64,000 nucleotides of DNA from Methanococcoides sp. LMO-2 (GTDB lineage: Archaea; Halobacteriota; Methanosarcinia; Methanosarcinales; Methanosarcinaceae): positions 62,001 to 126,000 of the forward strand of contig NZ_JBCAUS010000006.1 in the NCBI RefSeq assembly GCF_038432375.1, given 5' to 3'. Positions 18,901 to 27,136 of the stretch are shown here, piece by piece (the first letter of the stretch is position 1; each line of letters starts with the position of its first letter). Below the pieces are notes generated by a model. It did not search any database. It saw nothing but the letters and a program-made list of their open reading frames with translations, and was not told the DNA's origin. A program made the position numbers and the translations under genes.

Positions 18901-21490
18901 TGTAGTATATGATGCTTACCTTTTTGTCAGAATTGTCTGTTTTACCCAACTCTGCCCATGCGATGGCCCTGTCACTGATCCACTCGACCTGCTCCATTAT
19001 TGGTTCGTAATATGACTGGCCGGTCATCGGATCTTTAACAATACCAGCCACCCATATGTAATCCGTACATCCTTCTATCTCAGGGTATGCAACCTGATAA
19101 TAGAGAGATGTTGGGCTTAATCCATGTGTGCTATTGTAGTATTCTGACGGTGACTGGTAATAATCATAGATTCCCTTTACTACCGGAATGTTATATCCGG
19201 TGAGATACTCCTGACCTTCAACCAGATCGAAATTTATGTAGAATCCTTTCAGGGAGATCATTGAATCAACTAATACAACTTCATCCTTCGAGTAATATTC
19301 AGCCGCCCTGTTTCCATCGTCATCATCCATAAAAGCAAGACCAGTTGCATAGATCACATTACAACCCTTTGATTCAATGTATCTTATCAGAGCATCGTCC
19401 GCTGTAAAAGCGAGAGTATTAGACTGAAGTGCATAATTCACAATTCCTATAGTTGGTGCATTTGAATCGTAAACATGTCCACCATCTATCCGATTTGAAT
19501 ACCATTCAAGATAATCTGTACTATCCTCAAAAATCCTTGGAAATGCATCCGGATGATAAATACCATTTTTTGGAATAGGAGGTTCGGTTACCGGCCCATA
19601 TTCAATATAGGCATCTTCAAAATTTGATCCGATGTAGCGAATCCATCTTTCCATATTGACAATTCCACTGTTCGTGAAATAATCGACCATGACGCTATGA
19701 GGCAGACTATCCATATCAATTGTTCCGACTCCTGTAGCTAATTCACCCATTCCAAAGACACCTATTTCTGTACCACTATTTTGGGCATCAATTAGAGCAT
19801 CCTTGAAAAGAGGGATCTGGTCAGCACCTACCATGTAGAGTATAATTACATCCTGATCGGAAAAATCACTGACACTAGTAGCTTCTTCCCCATTCATCAG
19901 TGTAACATTGAAACGTTCTGCTACAACTTCCCTATCAGTAAGAACCTGATTAAGATAGTACAGATTTGTTTCTGCATTTAGTATGAAAGTTATATTCACT
20001 TTTGGAAGCAACACCTGCGGTTCATCTATTGTTTCATGTTCCCATACATCCGCAAACTGCTGACCCATGAACATGAGCATATTCTCCATGTTTGTTTGGC
20101 CACCCTGAACCCAGTATCTTTCAATATCGGTATATTCGTCCGAGTATAGGTCAAGGTTAGACGGGGAAACGTTTGAAGCTAAATCATAACATATAACCTT
20201 CGAACCAAGCTCTTTGCTAACTTTGATACTTGTTGTCCAGTTTGCAATTGAGTTTTCATCCTGAGATTCAAGGAAAATCAACCCAAATTCTGAAAAGTCA
20301 TAATCATCAGGCACAGTATCATTTTTTGTGAAAATAGTTATATTCAATTCTGTCGAGATGTTAGAATCTTGTGCGGCATTGATCAGTGAAACTTCATTAT
20401 AATCCGTACCAAGAACAAATAAAATTTCATTGTAATCAACATTTACATTATCCCAGAAATTGATTATTGGATGATTACTGTATTCTGTTGCAAGGTAAAT
20501 TAGAAGGTCTTCTGCGCTATCAATCCCCTCAACTGTTACATCCATGTTGCTGTAATAGTTGTATACCTGGTCATCAGCACTACCATTTGAAATATGATCA
20601 AAATAGGAAGGAGTACTTGTATTCGCCTTCACGCTTAACAAAGAGGTACCATTATCATGGACTGCTTGCAGAGTCTCGTTTATGCTAAATCCGGTTGTAT
20701 CACTTGTTGTATTGTAAACTTTAGAACCAACCATCTCAAATAAAATTACATCCTGAGATGCTAAAAGACCATTATCTGCAGCTTCAACCAATTGATCACT
20801 TGCATACCAGGTTGCATTATATGCAGGAATGGCATTATATTCTATAAATTGACTATGATCGTTTGTCAACTTTGCAGTCTCTAAAGCATCACTCTCTTGA
20901 TAATAAACGTAAGTAATTCTCAGAGGTGTCAATAATCTTGTAATTGTAGGATCATTGCCATAATCCTTTGCAAGACATATGAGGAGATCTTCTGCATTTC
21001 CAAGACCTTCACCTTCAGTACCCATATTGCTATAATAGTTATATACTGCATCATCAGCACTGCCATTAGAGATATGGTCAAAATAGGAAGGAGTACTTGT
21101 ACTAGCCTTCACGCTTAACAAAGAAGTACCATTGTCATGGGCTGCTTGCAGAGTCTCATTTATGTTCAGTCCAGTTGTATCACTTACTGTGTTGTAGACT
21201 TTTGAACCGACCATCTCAAATAAAATTACATCCTGAGATGATAAAAAACCATTATCTGCAGCCTCAATCAATTGATCACTTGCATACCAGCTTTCATTGA
21301 ATGCCGGAATTGCAGTGTAACCTATAAATTGCCGGTACTCATTAGTAAGTTCTGCCATTTCCAGAGCATCACTTTCTTCGTAGTACACATAAGTAATGTT
21401 AACCATTGGTTCTTCAGCTGATACCACTGGCGAAGCTGCCAGCAAAATCAAAACACTTAAAAGTAATGTTTGACGTATTATATTTCGCAT
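15923..21490 (-). CDS. secreted, membrane-anchored CobN/HmuS-like chelatase
   Basis: A 1855-residue protein. It starts at ATG 21490 (GGTGG upstream) with a signal peptide (LLLSVLILLAASPVVSAEE) and ends in a Ser-rich linker, a single membrane helix and the charged tail FMRKK. So the body lies outside the cell with a C-terminal anchor. N-terminal domains repeat: two 160-residue copies are nearly identical and two more are distant. The large CobN/BchH-type chelatase region follows, with MIHFGTHGTQEWLPGKEVGL and, near the C-terminus, TCCHHTCGNALLDEY. Cytoplasmic CobN inserts cobalt into corrinoids; secreted relatives (HmuS) act on heme. Upstream ExbB-like, DUF2149 and DUF2162 genes form one operon. 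The likely substrate is a tetrapyrrole outside the cell. Confidence 0.88.
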   Translation of the reverse strand: MRNIIRQTLLLSVLILLAASPVVSAEEPMVNITYVYYEESDALEMAELTNEYRQFIGYTAIPAFNESWYASDQLIEAADNGFLSSQDVILFEMVGSKVYNTVSDTTGLNINETLQAAHDNGTSLLSVKASTSTPSYFDHISNGSADDAVYNYYSNMGTEGEGLGNAEDLLICLAKDYGNDPTITRLLTPLRITYVYYQESDALETAKLTNDHSQFIEYNAIPAYNATWYASDQLVEAADNGLLASQDVILFEMVGSKVYNTTSDTTGFSINETLQAVHDNGTSLLSVKANTSTPSYFDHISNGSADDQVYNYYSNMDVTVEGIDSAEDLLIYLATEYSNHPIINFWDNVNVDYNEILFVLGTDYNEVSLINAAQDSNISTELNITIFTKNDTVPDDYDFSEFGLIFLESQDENSIANWTTSIKVSKELGSKVICYDLASNVSPSNLDLYSDEYTDIERYWVQGGQTNMENMLMFMGQQFADVWEHETIDEPQVLLPKVNITFILNAETNLYYLNQVLTDREVVAERFNVTLMNGEEATSVSDFSDQDVIILYMVGADQIPLFKDALIDAQNSGTEIGVFGMGELATGVGTIDMDSLPHSVMVDYFTNSGIVNMERWIRYIGSNFEDAYIEYGPVTEPPIPKNGIYHPDAFPRIFEDSTDYLEWYSNRIDGGHVYDSNAPTIGIVNYALQSNTLAFTADDALIRYIESKGCNVIYATGLAFMDDDDGNRAAEYYSKDEVVLVDSMISLKGFYINFDLVEGQEYLTGYNIPVVKGIYDYYQSPSEYYNSTHGLSPTSLYYQVAYPEIEGCTDYIWVAGIVKDPMTGQSYYEPIMEQVEWISDRAIAWAELGKTDNSDKKVSIIYYNHEGGKNNIGASYLDIGSSFTLLLEQMRADGYDIGNGTIPNASEFIDLFIESRNVGSWAPGELEKVVNSGNVTLVPVEDYLAWYNTLPESVRQDVESKWGTAPGDIMVYDGNFVIPTVQLGNVNFIPQPTRGTLSDESILYHDKELPPTHQYLATYFWINNVYDADAMIHFGTHGTQEWLPGKEVGLWRYDYPSIMVAETPVIYPYIMDNVGEGTQAKRRGNAVIIDHLTPPIVEAGLYGNLSIMHEKIHNYEDAKSINDTAKMALYRNSTIELYDSLCLVNDLNVTCDELNAMTDEEFETFLDSVLHDYLHKLQTTLMPYGLHIFGVAPENEKLVSMVKSMLRSDFIDHIYSVIPKDTGDEEDWENAANTCAADLLNATLINGTNVSAAQLEVLNLTDANVTADLDQALYYSGQLAQTTREIDQTLRALNAEYIEPGPGNDPIRNPEALPTGRNFYSFDQRKFPDAETEALGKVLIDQWVADYYAVNGVYPDKQAFILWSVETMRHKGLMEAQIYALIGVELERSSGRITGFNVIPEENMTHPRIDVLVLPSGLYRDTFPLQLEWMDEAVRIVADLNESEDFNFVRRNSLEMEAELIAMGYDNETAEYISRSRIFSEPPGSYGTGISETVAASDTWDDESKMADLYISRMSNIYGADSWGENYEDVFKMNLEDVDVAMHSDTSNLYGLIDNDDFYSYLGGLGLAVRSLTGETPDMYIADFKDVDNPQYTTLEEAFRNELRARYLNPSWMTGMMEFDYAGAREFMKFTEYMWGWDATCPDMVTDDDWNMMYEAYVLDKYDLGLDEFYAENPYQYQSQLARMLETTRKDYWDASDEVIQTLVREYIESVVENGVTCCHHTCGNALLDEYVQGIMSVPGVVDQATIDEYNKLMQDATHRYPETSSSSRKTSSNTPSANVVNSTTTSTDATGYGTTTDQATAASQDNYVEGYEMTRENTPDESSSSSSFSGSDVIGAVLVLLSAGLIYFGFMRKK
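20438..21397 (-). repeat. 480-bp tandem duplication in the chelatase gene
   Basis: Two head-to-tail copies, 21397-20918 and 20917-20438, each encode 160 residues starting ITYVYY. They share long identical nucleotide runs (for example TCAAAATAGGAAGGAGTACT in both), so the duplication is recent or kept alike by conversion. Confidence 0.85.
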
Positions 21491-21514
21491 ATTATCCACC
21501 CGATAATGTGTAAG

Positions 21515-21551
21515 ACACCCCGGAACTTTGCTTGGCGGCTGTCCGGGGTGT
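21515..21551 (-). promoter_or_regulatory. GC-rich hairpin before the chelatase start
   Basis: ACACCCCGGA (21515-21524) and TCCGGGGTGT (21542-21551) are an exact 10-bp stem with a 17-nt loop. It lies in the 138-bp gap between DUF2149 and the chelatase and ends 25 bp before its start codon. It may be an attenuator, processing site or mRNA stabiliser that sets the chelatase level apart from the upstream membrane genes. It lacks a B12-box and is not a recognisable riboswitch. Confidence 0.5.
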
Positions 21552-21628
21552 ATCCAACTTTCATTATCCACACATTTTCATTTCATTCTAATTTTCTTAA
21601 TTTTCAGTACCACACACTCTTGAAAGGA

Positions 21629-21988
21629 TCAGGTACTCGTTTCGTTCCCGGAATCGGGAACATAAACGACACGACCATCGGCCAGCTGGTAAGCTGTACC
21701 CAGTGCTTCACCGGTGCCCCCACCGATCTGCTCTGTCATGTTCAGGACTTCGATGTCCTGCCCTTCCTTAACTATGATCTTCATGTTTTCCTGACCAGGA
21801 TTCTTTACGATGGTTATATCCTCAGTCGGACTGAGCAGCTCAGGTAACTGGTAAGACATCACAAGCGCGATCAACAGAGCCACAGAGAATACCATGGCAA
21901 CATCGAAGAGGTTGGCCACTCCGGTCAGAGGGTTCTGGTCTTCTTCCTCGTAGAGGATTCCCGTCCGATGATACCGTTTCCGCCTCAT
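21629..21988 (-). CDS. DUF2149 family protein (ExbD/HmuV-like)
   Basis: A 119-residue protein with a short charged N-terminus, one membrane helix (VAMVFSVALLIALVMSYQL, about residues 30-48) and an outer domain. This topology matches ExbD/TolR, the partner of ExbB/TolQ, and the family is DUF2149, found beside MotA/TolQ/ExbB proteins. Its ATG overlaps the stop of the ExbB-like gene by 4 bp (21985-21988), so translation is coupled. It probably forms the proton channel with that protein and transmits force to the secreted chelatase or its substrate carrier. Confidence 0.85.
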   Translation of the reverse strand: MRRKRYHRTGILYEEEDQNPLTGVANLFDVAMVFSVALLIALVMSYQLPELLSPTEDITIVKNPGQENMKIIVKEGQDIEVLNMTEQIGGGTGEALGTAYQLADGRVVYVPDSGNETST

Positions 21989-22608
21989 TCTCCAATCCCC
22001 ATGGAATCAACAAGATAGTCGATATCTGCCATGTCCTGCCAGTACCACCTTTTTCTGACCAGTGTAAGTACGTACCCCACGATACCTGCAAAAAGGCCAA
22101 GTACGGTTGTTGCAAACGCAATCATCAGGTTGTTGGCAAGCTGGAGGATATCACCCTGTGCAAGACCGATGAGTGCGGGACCCAGTGGAATTAAAGTTCC
22201 CATCAGTCCGAGCATAGGGGCTACTGTGGACATTATCTTTGTTTGCTCCAGACGCTTTGTCATCCTTACCTCATACTCCTCTGACAACCAGTCGATGGAA
22301 GAGATTGCATTATTTTTCAGGTGCTCTGCAGCATCATGTGCAAATGATGTGACAAGCTGGTTCTGGTCAATTTTCAGAAGATGTGATGCAGCATCGTCGT
22401 AGGAGGAATTCTTAACATTCTCCTGAACGCTTCGGCCTATATGTTCCAGTTCTTTGACGTTTCGGTGACGTTTTGCATATTCAGAAATGAACTCACCGAT
22501 CAAACCAAGCGATAACGCAATTGTCAGGATCAAAAGTATTACCACAGGATACAGCATAGCAGATGCAGCGGTATACATGATCTGGAACAAAGAAGAATCA
22601 ATACCCAT
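21985..22608 (-). CDS. MotA/TolQ/ExbB proton channel family protein
   Basis: The 207-residue protein has three membrane helices in the ExbB arrangement: one near residues 10-36, then a long cytoplasmic part, then a pair (MSTVAPMLGLMGTLIPLGPA and AFATTVLGLFAGIVGYVLTL). The APMLGLMGTLIPLG and ATTVLGLFAG motifs are the family's pore-lining helices. It couples ion flow to mechanical work with its DUF2149 partner. It follows the DUF2162 gene by 2 bp and overlaps the DUF2149 gene. Archaea have no outer membrane or TonB receptor, so its work must be at the single membrane. Confidence 0.9.
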   Translation of the reverse strand: MGIDSSLFQIMYTAASAMLYPVVILLILTIALSLGLIGEFISEYAKRHRNVKELEHIGRSVQENVKNSSYDDAASHLLKIDQNQLVTSFAHDAAEHLKNNAISSIDWLSEEYEVRMTKRLEQTKIMSTVAPMLGLMGTLIPLGPALIGLAQGDILQLANNLMIAFATTVLGLFAGIVGYVLTLVRKRWYWQDMADIDYLVDSMGIGE

Positions 22609-22610
22609 AT

Positions 22611-23285
22611 TTAGTTACTCCTTATTTTTTCAAGAACAAATCCACCTGCAATGAATATTGCAAAGACCACAAATGGAAGGATCTCCACAGGCGGTGCATG
22701 ATATGCAGGGATGTTCATCTGTTTTGTTTTAATGTAAGCAGGCACCAGGATAGCACCCATGAGGTAGTAGATACCAAGGATCATCATGATGTTACCAAGA
22801 GTCTCAGGTGTCTTGTTCAGCTTCTTGCATAAAAATGAGGTTGCAACCACAGAAACAAAGAACACAACACCCACGAGGAATCCGATCCAGAGCCCACTCA
22901 TCTCAAGGGATGTTGCCAGAAGCATACAGGAGATGAAGAGCGCTGTCAGGCAGACCGGACAGGGCAGGGAGATCACGAGGAATGTGCGATGGGAAACATC
23001 GCAGCCACAGTTCCACTGCTTCTGGGTATAGATACCTGCTCCGATGAGCAGCAAAGCAACCAGAACGTGCAGGGACATCCCCATGCTCGCAATGAGGTCA
23101 AGGTTTGACTGGTCAACATAGCCTATGAGGCTGCCGATGATTATTGACAGGATGAAATAGCTTCCTGCAAGTGCAAGGATCTGTTTTGTGCTTCGGTTGG
23201 AAAAACCACATCCAATTCCGGTCTTAACACCAAATAAAAGAATGGCTATCAGTATTCCCACAACAGTGAGAAGTACCATATTCAT
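22611..23285 (-). CDS. DUF2162 membrane protein (putative transporter)
   Basis: The 224-residue protein has about six membrane helices. Cysteines lie in loops or helix ends (KTGIGCGFSNRSTKQ, WNCGCDVSH and SLPCPVCLTALFISC), suggesting metal or heme contact. It belongs to DUF2162, predicted transporters of methanogens. ATG 23285 is chosen over the longer frame because GAGGTG lies seven bases upstream. It is the first gene of the DUF2162-ExbB-DUF2149-CobN operon and is the best candidate for moving the released metal or the tetrapyrrole. Confidence 0.8.
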   Translation of the reverse strand: MNMVLLTVVGILIAILLFGVKTGIGCGFSNRSTKQILALAGSYFILSIIIGSLIGYVDQSNLDLIASMGMSLHVLVALLLIGAGIYTQKQWNCGCDVSHRTFLVISLPCPVCLTALFISCMLLATSLEMSGLWIGFLVGVVFFVSVVATSFLCKKLNKTPETLGNIMMILGIYYLMGAILVPAYIKTKQMNIPAYHAPPVEILPFVVFAIFIAGGFVLEKIRSN

Positions 23286-23825
23286 TCTCAAGCACCTCTT
23301 GCAGATCTTAAACTTTTGTTTAAAATGTATGTTATTAGCAACACTTCTACCACCCAAATTAATAGTTTTTTAAACCATATTCATTCAGATATGATTTTTA
23401 TTGAATTAGACAAGTGTAATTGAATGAGATAGATGATACCATTCTGATATATAAAGATGTTTTTTTGAATGATATATGTATTACATTTAGATAATTTTGT
23501 ATCTTCTATGCCATACATATATTAGCTTTTATGATAGTTTTTGTTTGCAAATAGTAACAACTATACAAAACAATAAATTTAAAATCAAGAAGCTGCGATT
23601 CATCTGGATAAAACATCCAGAAATCCACCATCTGATGAATATGAAAACATAGAAATGGAATTAAAATATTAATTATATACAGCATATACAATTAATTATA
23701 CAGGATAGAGTTTTAATTATACATATTCTTAAAAATAAAAATATAAATAACACTAAATTCGTGTCAAACAATATAGAAACCCATATACAATATCAAAATA
23801 CTTATCACACATTATAAGGTTAGAA
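23286..23825. other. AT-rich divergent promoter region
   Basis: 540 bp without a credible gene. It separates the Hmu-like operon (minus) from the FKBP gene (plus). TTTAAAAAACTATTAA on the minus strand near 23360-23375 may be the operon's TATA region. AAGGT at 23816-23820 is the ribosome binding site of the FKBP gene. I saw no clear operator palindrome; a metal or heme regulator site would be expected here. Confidence 0.4.
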
Positions 23826-24383
23826 ATGTTGATTCCAATGAAAAAAACAATATTACTTGTTATACTTGCATGCATTGTCCTAATCAGTGGTTGTGCGGGC
23901 AATTCCGGGGATCAGGAAGATACAATGGTAAAAGAAGGAGATTATATCACTGTCAATTACATTGGCCAGCTTGAAGACGGAACTATCTTTGATACATCAC
24001 TGGAAGAAGTCGCAAAGGAAGCCGGACAGTATAATTCTGCAAGGGAATACAGCCCGCTCGGATTCACTGTTGGTGCAGGCCAGATGATCAAAGGGTTCGA
24101 CAATGGCGTAGTTGGAATGGAGATCGGAGAAGAACGTACTGTCACGATCCCTGCAGCAGAAGCATATGGAGAGTACAATGAGGAACTTGTCCAGCCGATC
24201 GAGATCAGCAAGCTTAACGAGATGGGGATCGAACCTGAAGTCGGGATGGCACTTTACACCCAGCACGGGCAGGTAACAGTAGCAAAAATGAATGAGACAC
24301 ATGCATTCATCGATTACAACCACCATCTTGCAGGAAAGACACTTGTCTTTAAGATAACACTGGTGTCTATCGGACAGCAATAA
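23826..24383 (+). CDS. FKBP-type peptidyl-prolyl isomerase, lipoprotein
   Basis: The 185-residue protein has an N-terminal signal sequence ending in a lipobox-like LISGC, so it is probably lipid-anchored outside the cell. The FKBP domain follows: DYITVNYIGQLEDGTIFDTS, FTVGAGQMIKGFDNGVVGM and the IF-type insert with AEAYGEYNEELVQPI. FKBPs of this SlyD-like type catalyse proline isomerisation and act as folding helpers. ATG 23826 has AAGGT five bases upstream; a second ATG at 23838 lacks one. A membrane OB-fold protein follows after 33 bp. Confidence 0.9.
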   Translation: MLIPMKKTILLVILACIVLISGCAGNSGDQEDTMVKEGDYITVNYIGQLEDGTIFDTSLEEVAKEAGQYNSAREYSPLGFTVGAGQMIKGFDNGVVGMEIGEERTVTIPAAEAYGEYNEELVQPIEISKLNEMGIEPEVGMALYTQHGQVTVAKMNETHAFIDYNHHLAGKTLVFKITLVSIGQQ

Positions 24384-24416
24384 AACAATCATCAAAAAAA
24401 CAAAAACGGATCAAGG

Positions 24417-24797
24417 ATGGAAAAAGAAGAAAAGATCGTAGCAGTCCTGCTGGTGATGGCCATCCTGTCACTGGCAGTAGCTTATTTTACATACCTCCCC
24501 GGAGAGCTGACAGGTGATATTCAGCCACTGACAGATTCATCCGGACTGGGAGAGAAGGTGTTCGTGGAAGGAGAGGTCTTAAGCAAACGTCTCACATACA
24601 CCGGAGACCACCTCATTCTTGAAGTTGGTCACAGCACTCAACCCATAACTGTTTTCATACCTAACAACAAGGGAGCCGAAGAGATGAACGAAAAGATCTC
24701 CAGAGGCGATCAGGTACATGTTAAAGGCATACTGGACGAATATGAAGGAGAACTTGAGATCATCGTCCAGAAGGAAAAGGATGTCCGGGTAGCCTGA
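24417..24797 (+). CDS. membrane-anchored OB-fold protein
   Basis: A 126-residue protein with one N-terminal membrane helix (IVAVLLVMAILSLAVAYFTY) and a small beta-barrel resembling the OB-fold of tRNA-anticodon/nucleic-acid-binding type: GEKVFVEGEVLSKRLTY, then ITVFIPNN, then GDQVHVKGILDEYEGELEI. Such archaeal proteins are annotated as OB-fold nucleic acid binding, but the extracytoplasmic location here makes the ligand uncertain. It probably shares a transcript with the FKBP gene. Confidence 0.75.
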   Translation: MEKEEKIVAVLLVMAILSLAVAYFTYLPGELTGDIQPLTDSSGLGEKVFVEGEVLSKRLTYTGDHLILEVGHSTQPITVFIPNNKGAEEMNEKISRGDQVHVKGILDEYEGELEIIVQKEKDVRVA

Positions 24798-24864
24798 ATA
24801 AGAAAGCAGGTGCCACAAACACATAACGGTAACAATATAAGTGAAAAGGGCGTTTTCTAAAAGT

Positions 24865-26025
24865 ATGAAAGCGTGTATCATGTGTGGGGGAGAAGGCACA
24901 CGACTTCGTCCTTTGACCTTTGACAGACCAAAGCCAAGCATACCAATTATGAACAAGCCATCCGTTGTTCATCTTATAGAGCACCTTGCAAAAGAAGGGT
25001 TCAATGAGATCGTAATAACTATCGGATACATGGCTGAAAAGATAGAAGAAAGCCTTGGGGACGGGCGTATGTTCGGAGTGCATATCGACTACGTCTATGA
25101 AGAAACAAAACTGGGTACTGCTGGAAGTGTGAAGAACGCAGAGGAGTACCTCAAGGATGAACCATTCATCATAGTTGGTGGAGACCATGTGATGGACCTT
25201 AACCTTCGTAACATGTACAGATACCACGAGACGAACGATGCAATGGTTACCATCGGACTGATGTCCATTGACGACCCACGGGAATTCGGTATCGCCGACA
25301 TGGATGTTAACAACAGGATACACCGGTTCCTGGAGAAACCCGGCCCAGGAGAGATATTCAGCAATCTTGCCAGCACAGGAATATACATGTGCTGCCCGGA
25401 GATCTTCGACTGGATACCTGAAAATCAGCAGTATGATTTCGCAAAGGACCTGTTCCCTGCCTTGATGAATGATGACAGGAAGATCAATGGCATGCTGGTA
25501 CGCGGCCACTGGACAGATGTAGGAAGTGCACACGCCTACAGAGAGGCACAGAGATGGATGCTTGAATCTCTTCCCGGAACTTCCATAGAAGGAAATTTCA
25601 AGACAAAAAATTCACGAATAGTCGGCCCCCTCAAGATCGGTAACAACGTATCTGTGGGTTCAAACTCCGCACTCGTGGGCCCAATTGTCATCGGCGAGAA
25701 CACAACCATCGGGAACAACGTACTGATAGGACCATACACCGCCATCGGCTCCAACTGTGTCATCAAGGACAACAGCAGGATACTGTCATCATACATATTC
25801 AATGATGTCACCATAGGGAACAACTCCAATGCATCCGGATCTATCATTGACAACAACACTGTGATAGGAAAGAACTGCAGCATGGAGAACGGAACAGTGA
25901 TCGGTCCCCGCGTGAACATCAATGATGACTCCACCATCCATTCCGATGTGAAGATATGGCCGGAGATCAATATCAAAGCAGGATCAAGGATCAAGGAGAC
26001 AATCATCGACCCTGAATTCGAATAA
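24865..26025 (+). CDS. sugar-1-phosphate nucleotidyltransferase, bifunctional type
   Basis: The 386-residue protein has a nucleotidyltransferase domain (KACIMCGGEGTRLRPLT with the GGxGTRLRPLT loop, GTAGSVKNAEEYL, GGDHVMDLN) and a C-terminal left-handed beta-helix of hexapeptide repeats (IGNNVSVGSNS, IGENTTIGNNV, IGKNCSMENG). It makes NDP-sugars, such as UDP-GlcNAc or dTDP-/GDP-sugars, for surface glycans; the archaeal GlmU-like group may also acetylate. ATG 24865 is preferred since the fold begins at once; an in-frame GTG at 24841 is also possible. The flippase-like gene follows by 25 bp. Confidence 0.88.
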   Translation: MKACIMCGGEGTRLRPLTFDRPKPSIPIMNKPSVVHLIEHLAKEGFNEIVITIGYMAEKIEESLGDGRMFGVHIDYVYEETKLGTAGSVKNAEEYLKDEPFIIVGGDHVMDLNLRNMYRYHETNDAMVTIGLMSIDDPREFGIADMDVNNRIHRFLEKPGPGEIFSNLASTGIYMCCPEIFDWIPENQQYDFAKDLFPALMNDDRKINGMLVRGHWTDVGSAHAYREAQRWMLESLPGTSIEGNFKTKNSRIVGPLKIGNNVSVGSNSALVGPIVIGENTTIGNNVLIGPYTAIGSNCVIKDNSRILSSYIFNDVTIGNNSNASGSIIDNNTVIGKNCSMENGTVIGPRVNINDDSTIHSDVKIWPEINIKAGSRIKETIIDPEFE

Positions 26026-26050
26026 GATGAGATAAGAAAACCTCAAGAAC

Positions 26051-27085
26051 ATGAATCGATTCTTTAAGTGGCTCGTAATATCACTGCTGTTAAGCTTTAC
26101 ATCAATTGTATTTTTGCTGGTCTTCACAGTGGATACGACCACGATCGATTCCATCCTTAACATCAAAAAGGAAGCGATCTTAGCTGCCATCGCACTTCAA
26201 GTGTTTTCCTATATTGTCTGGGGACTTCGTACGAAATTTATGTGCCAGTCCCTGGGCCACGATATCAGTTCATTAAAGACCACAGAGATCGCCATATCAA
26301 GCCTCCTCGTAGCTGCTGTCACACCGTCTTCTGCCGGAGGAGAGGCCCTAAGGGTGCACCTTCTTTCAAAGAACGAGATCCCGATAGGACAGGCAACATC
26401 AGTAGTAATTGGAGAGAGGCTCACTGATGCTTTTTTAATACTCGTGACAGCACCCATAGCACTCTACATTTTCAGGGGTGTTATCCCGGGTGAGAATTTC
26501 GACATCCTCCTCATCACCGGAGAAGCGGTGCTCCTCTCAGCCCTTGGAATATTGATATATGCCGTATGGAAACCACATCGTATAAAGAGAATGATCCATT
26601 TCCTCGTGCACAGGACAAGACGCTTTCATGGAAGGAAGACCGATGAAGCACTTGCACATCTGCTGAAGAAAGTGGATACGGAAGTGGATGATTTCCACTT
26701 TGGACTGCGATACCTGTTGAAAAAAGGAAGAAGAGGTCTGCTCTACGGCACAATATGCACCATAATCTATCGCTGCACGCTCTATTCCATCCTGCCGGTC
26801 ATACTCTCGGGACTGAACCAGCCACCAGAAGTGGTGGTGGCATTCGCAGCACAGATCCTGCTAACTATCGTAATGATAATACCTGCAACCCCGGGAGCAA
26901 GCGGAGTTGCAGAGTTTGGTGCAAGCTCACTTTTCTCAGTACTGGTGGCATCCCCGGCATTGATAGGAATAACAGTACTGGCCTGGAGAGCACTCACATA
27001 TTATACAAATATAATTGCAGGAAGCTTTGTGAGCCTGAAGGTCCTGAAAGATGCAGACTTCATGAACAGCTCAGTCGAAAAGTAA
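26051..27085 (+). CDS. LPG-synthase-TM / UPF0104 flippase-like membrane protein
   Basis: The 344-residue protein has about eight membrane helices and the marks of the lysylphosphatidylglycerol synthase transmembrane family: AAVTPSSAGGEALRVHLLSK, SVVIGERLTDAFLILV and PATPGASGVAEFGASSLFS. Family members are flippases or lipid-linked carriers. Standing behind a sugar nucleotidyltransferase, it may move a glycolipid. It is likely co-transcribed with that gene. Confidence 0.85.
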   Translation: MNRFFKWLVISLLLSFTSIVFLLVFTVDTTTIDSILNIKKEAILAAIALQVFSYIVWGLRTKFMCQSLGHDISSLKTTEIAISSLLVAAVTPSSAGGEALRVHLLSKNEIPIGQATSVVIGERLTDAFLILVTAPIALYIFRGVIPGENFDILLITGEAVLLSALGILIYAVWKPHRIKRMIHFLVHRTRRFHGRKTDEALAHLLKKVDTEVDDFHFGLRYLLKKGRRGLLYGTICTIIYRCTLYSILPVILSGLNQPPEVVVAFAAQILLTIVMIIPATPGASGVAEFGASSLFSVLVASPALIGITVLAWRALTYYTNIIAGSFVSLKVLKDADFMNSSVEK

Positions 27086-27136
27086 GAAATAAAAGATAAA
27101 GGACAGAGAGAAAAGGATGAAGAAGTAATTGCAGGA

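Noticed and set aside
21491-21628. Cobalamin riboswitch before the CobN-like gene
   Set aside because: There is one strong hairpin but no B12-box or the expected multi-stem layout, and cobalamin riboswitches are rare in archaea.
23506-23691. 61-codon minus-strand ORF
   Set aside because: Very AT-rich, no start signal, lies in the divergent promoter region.
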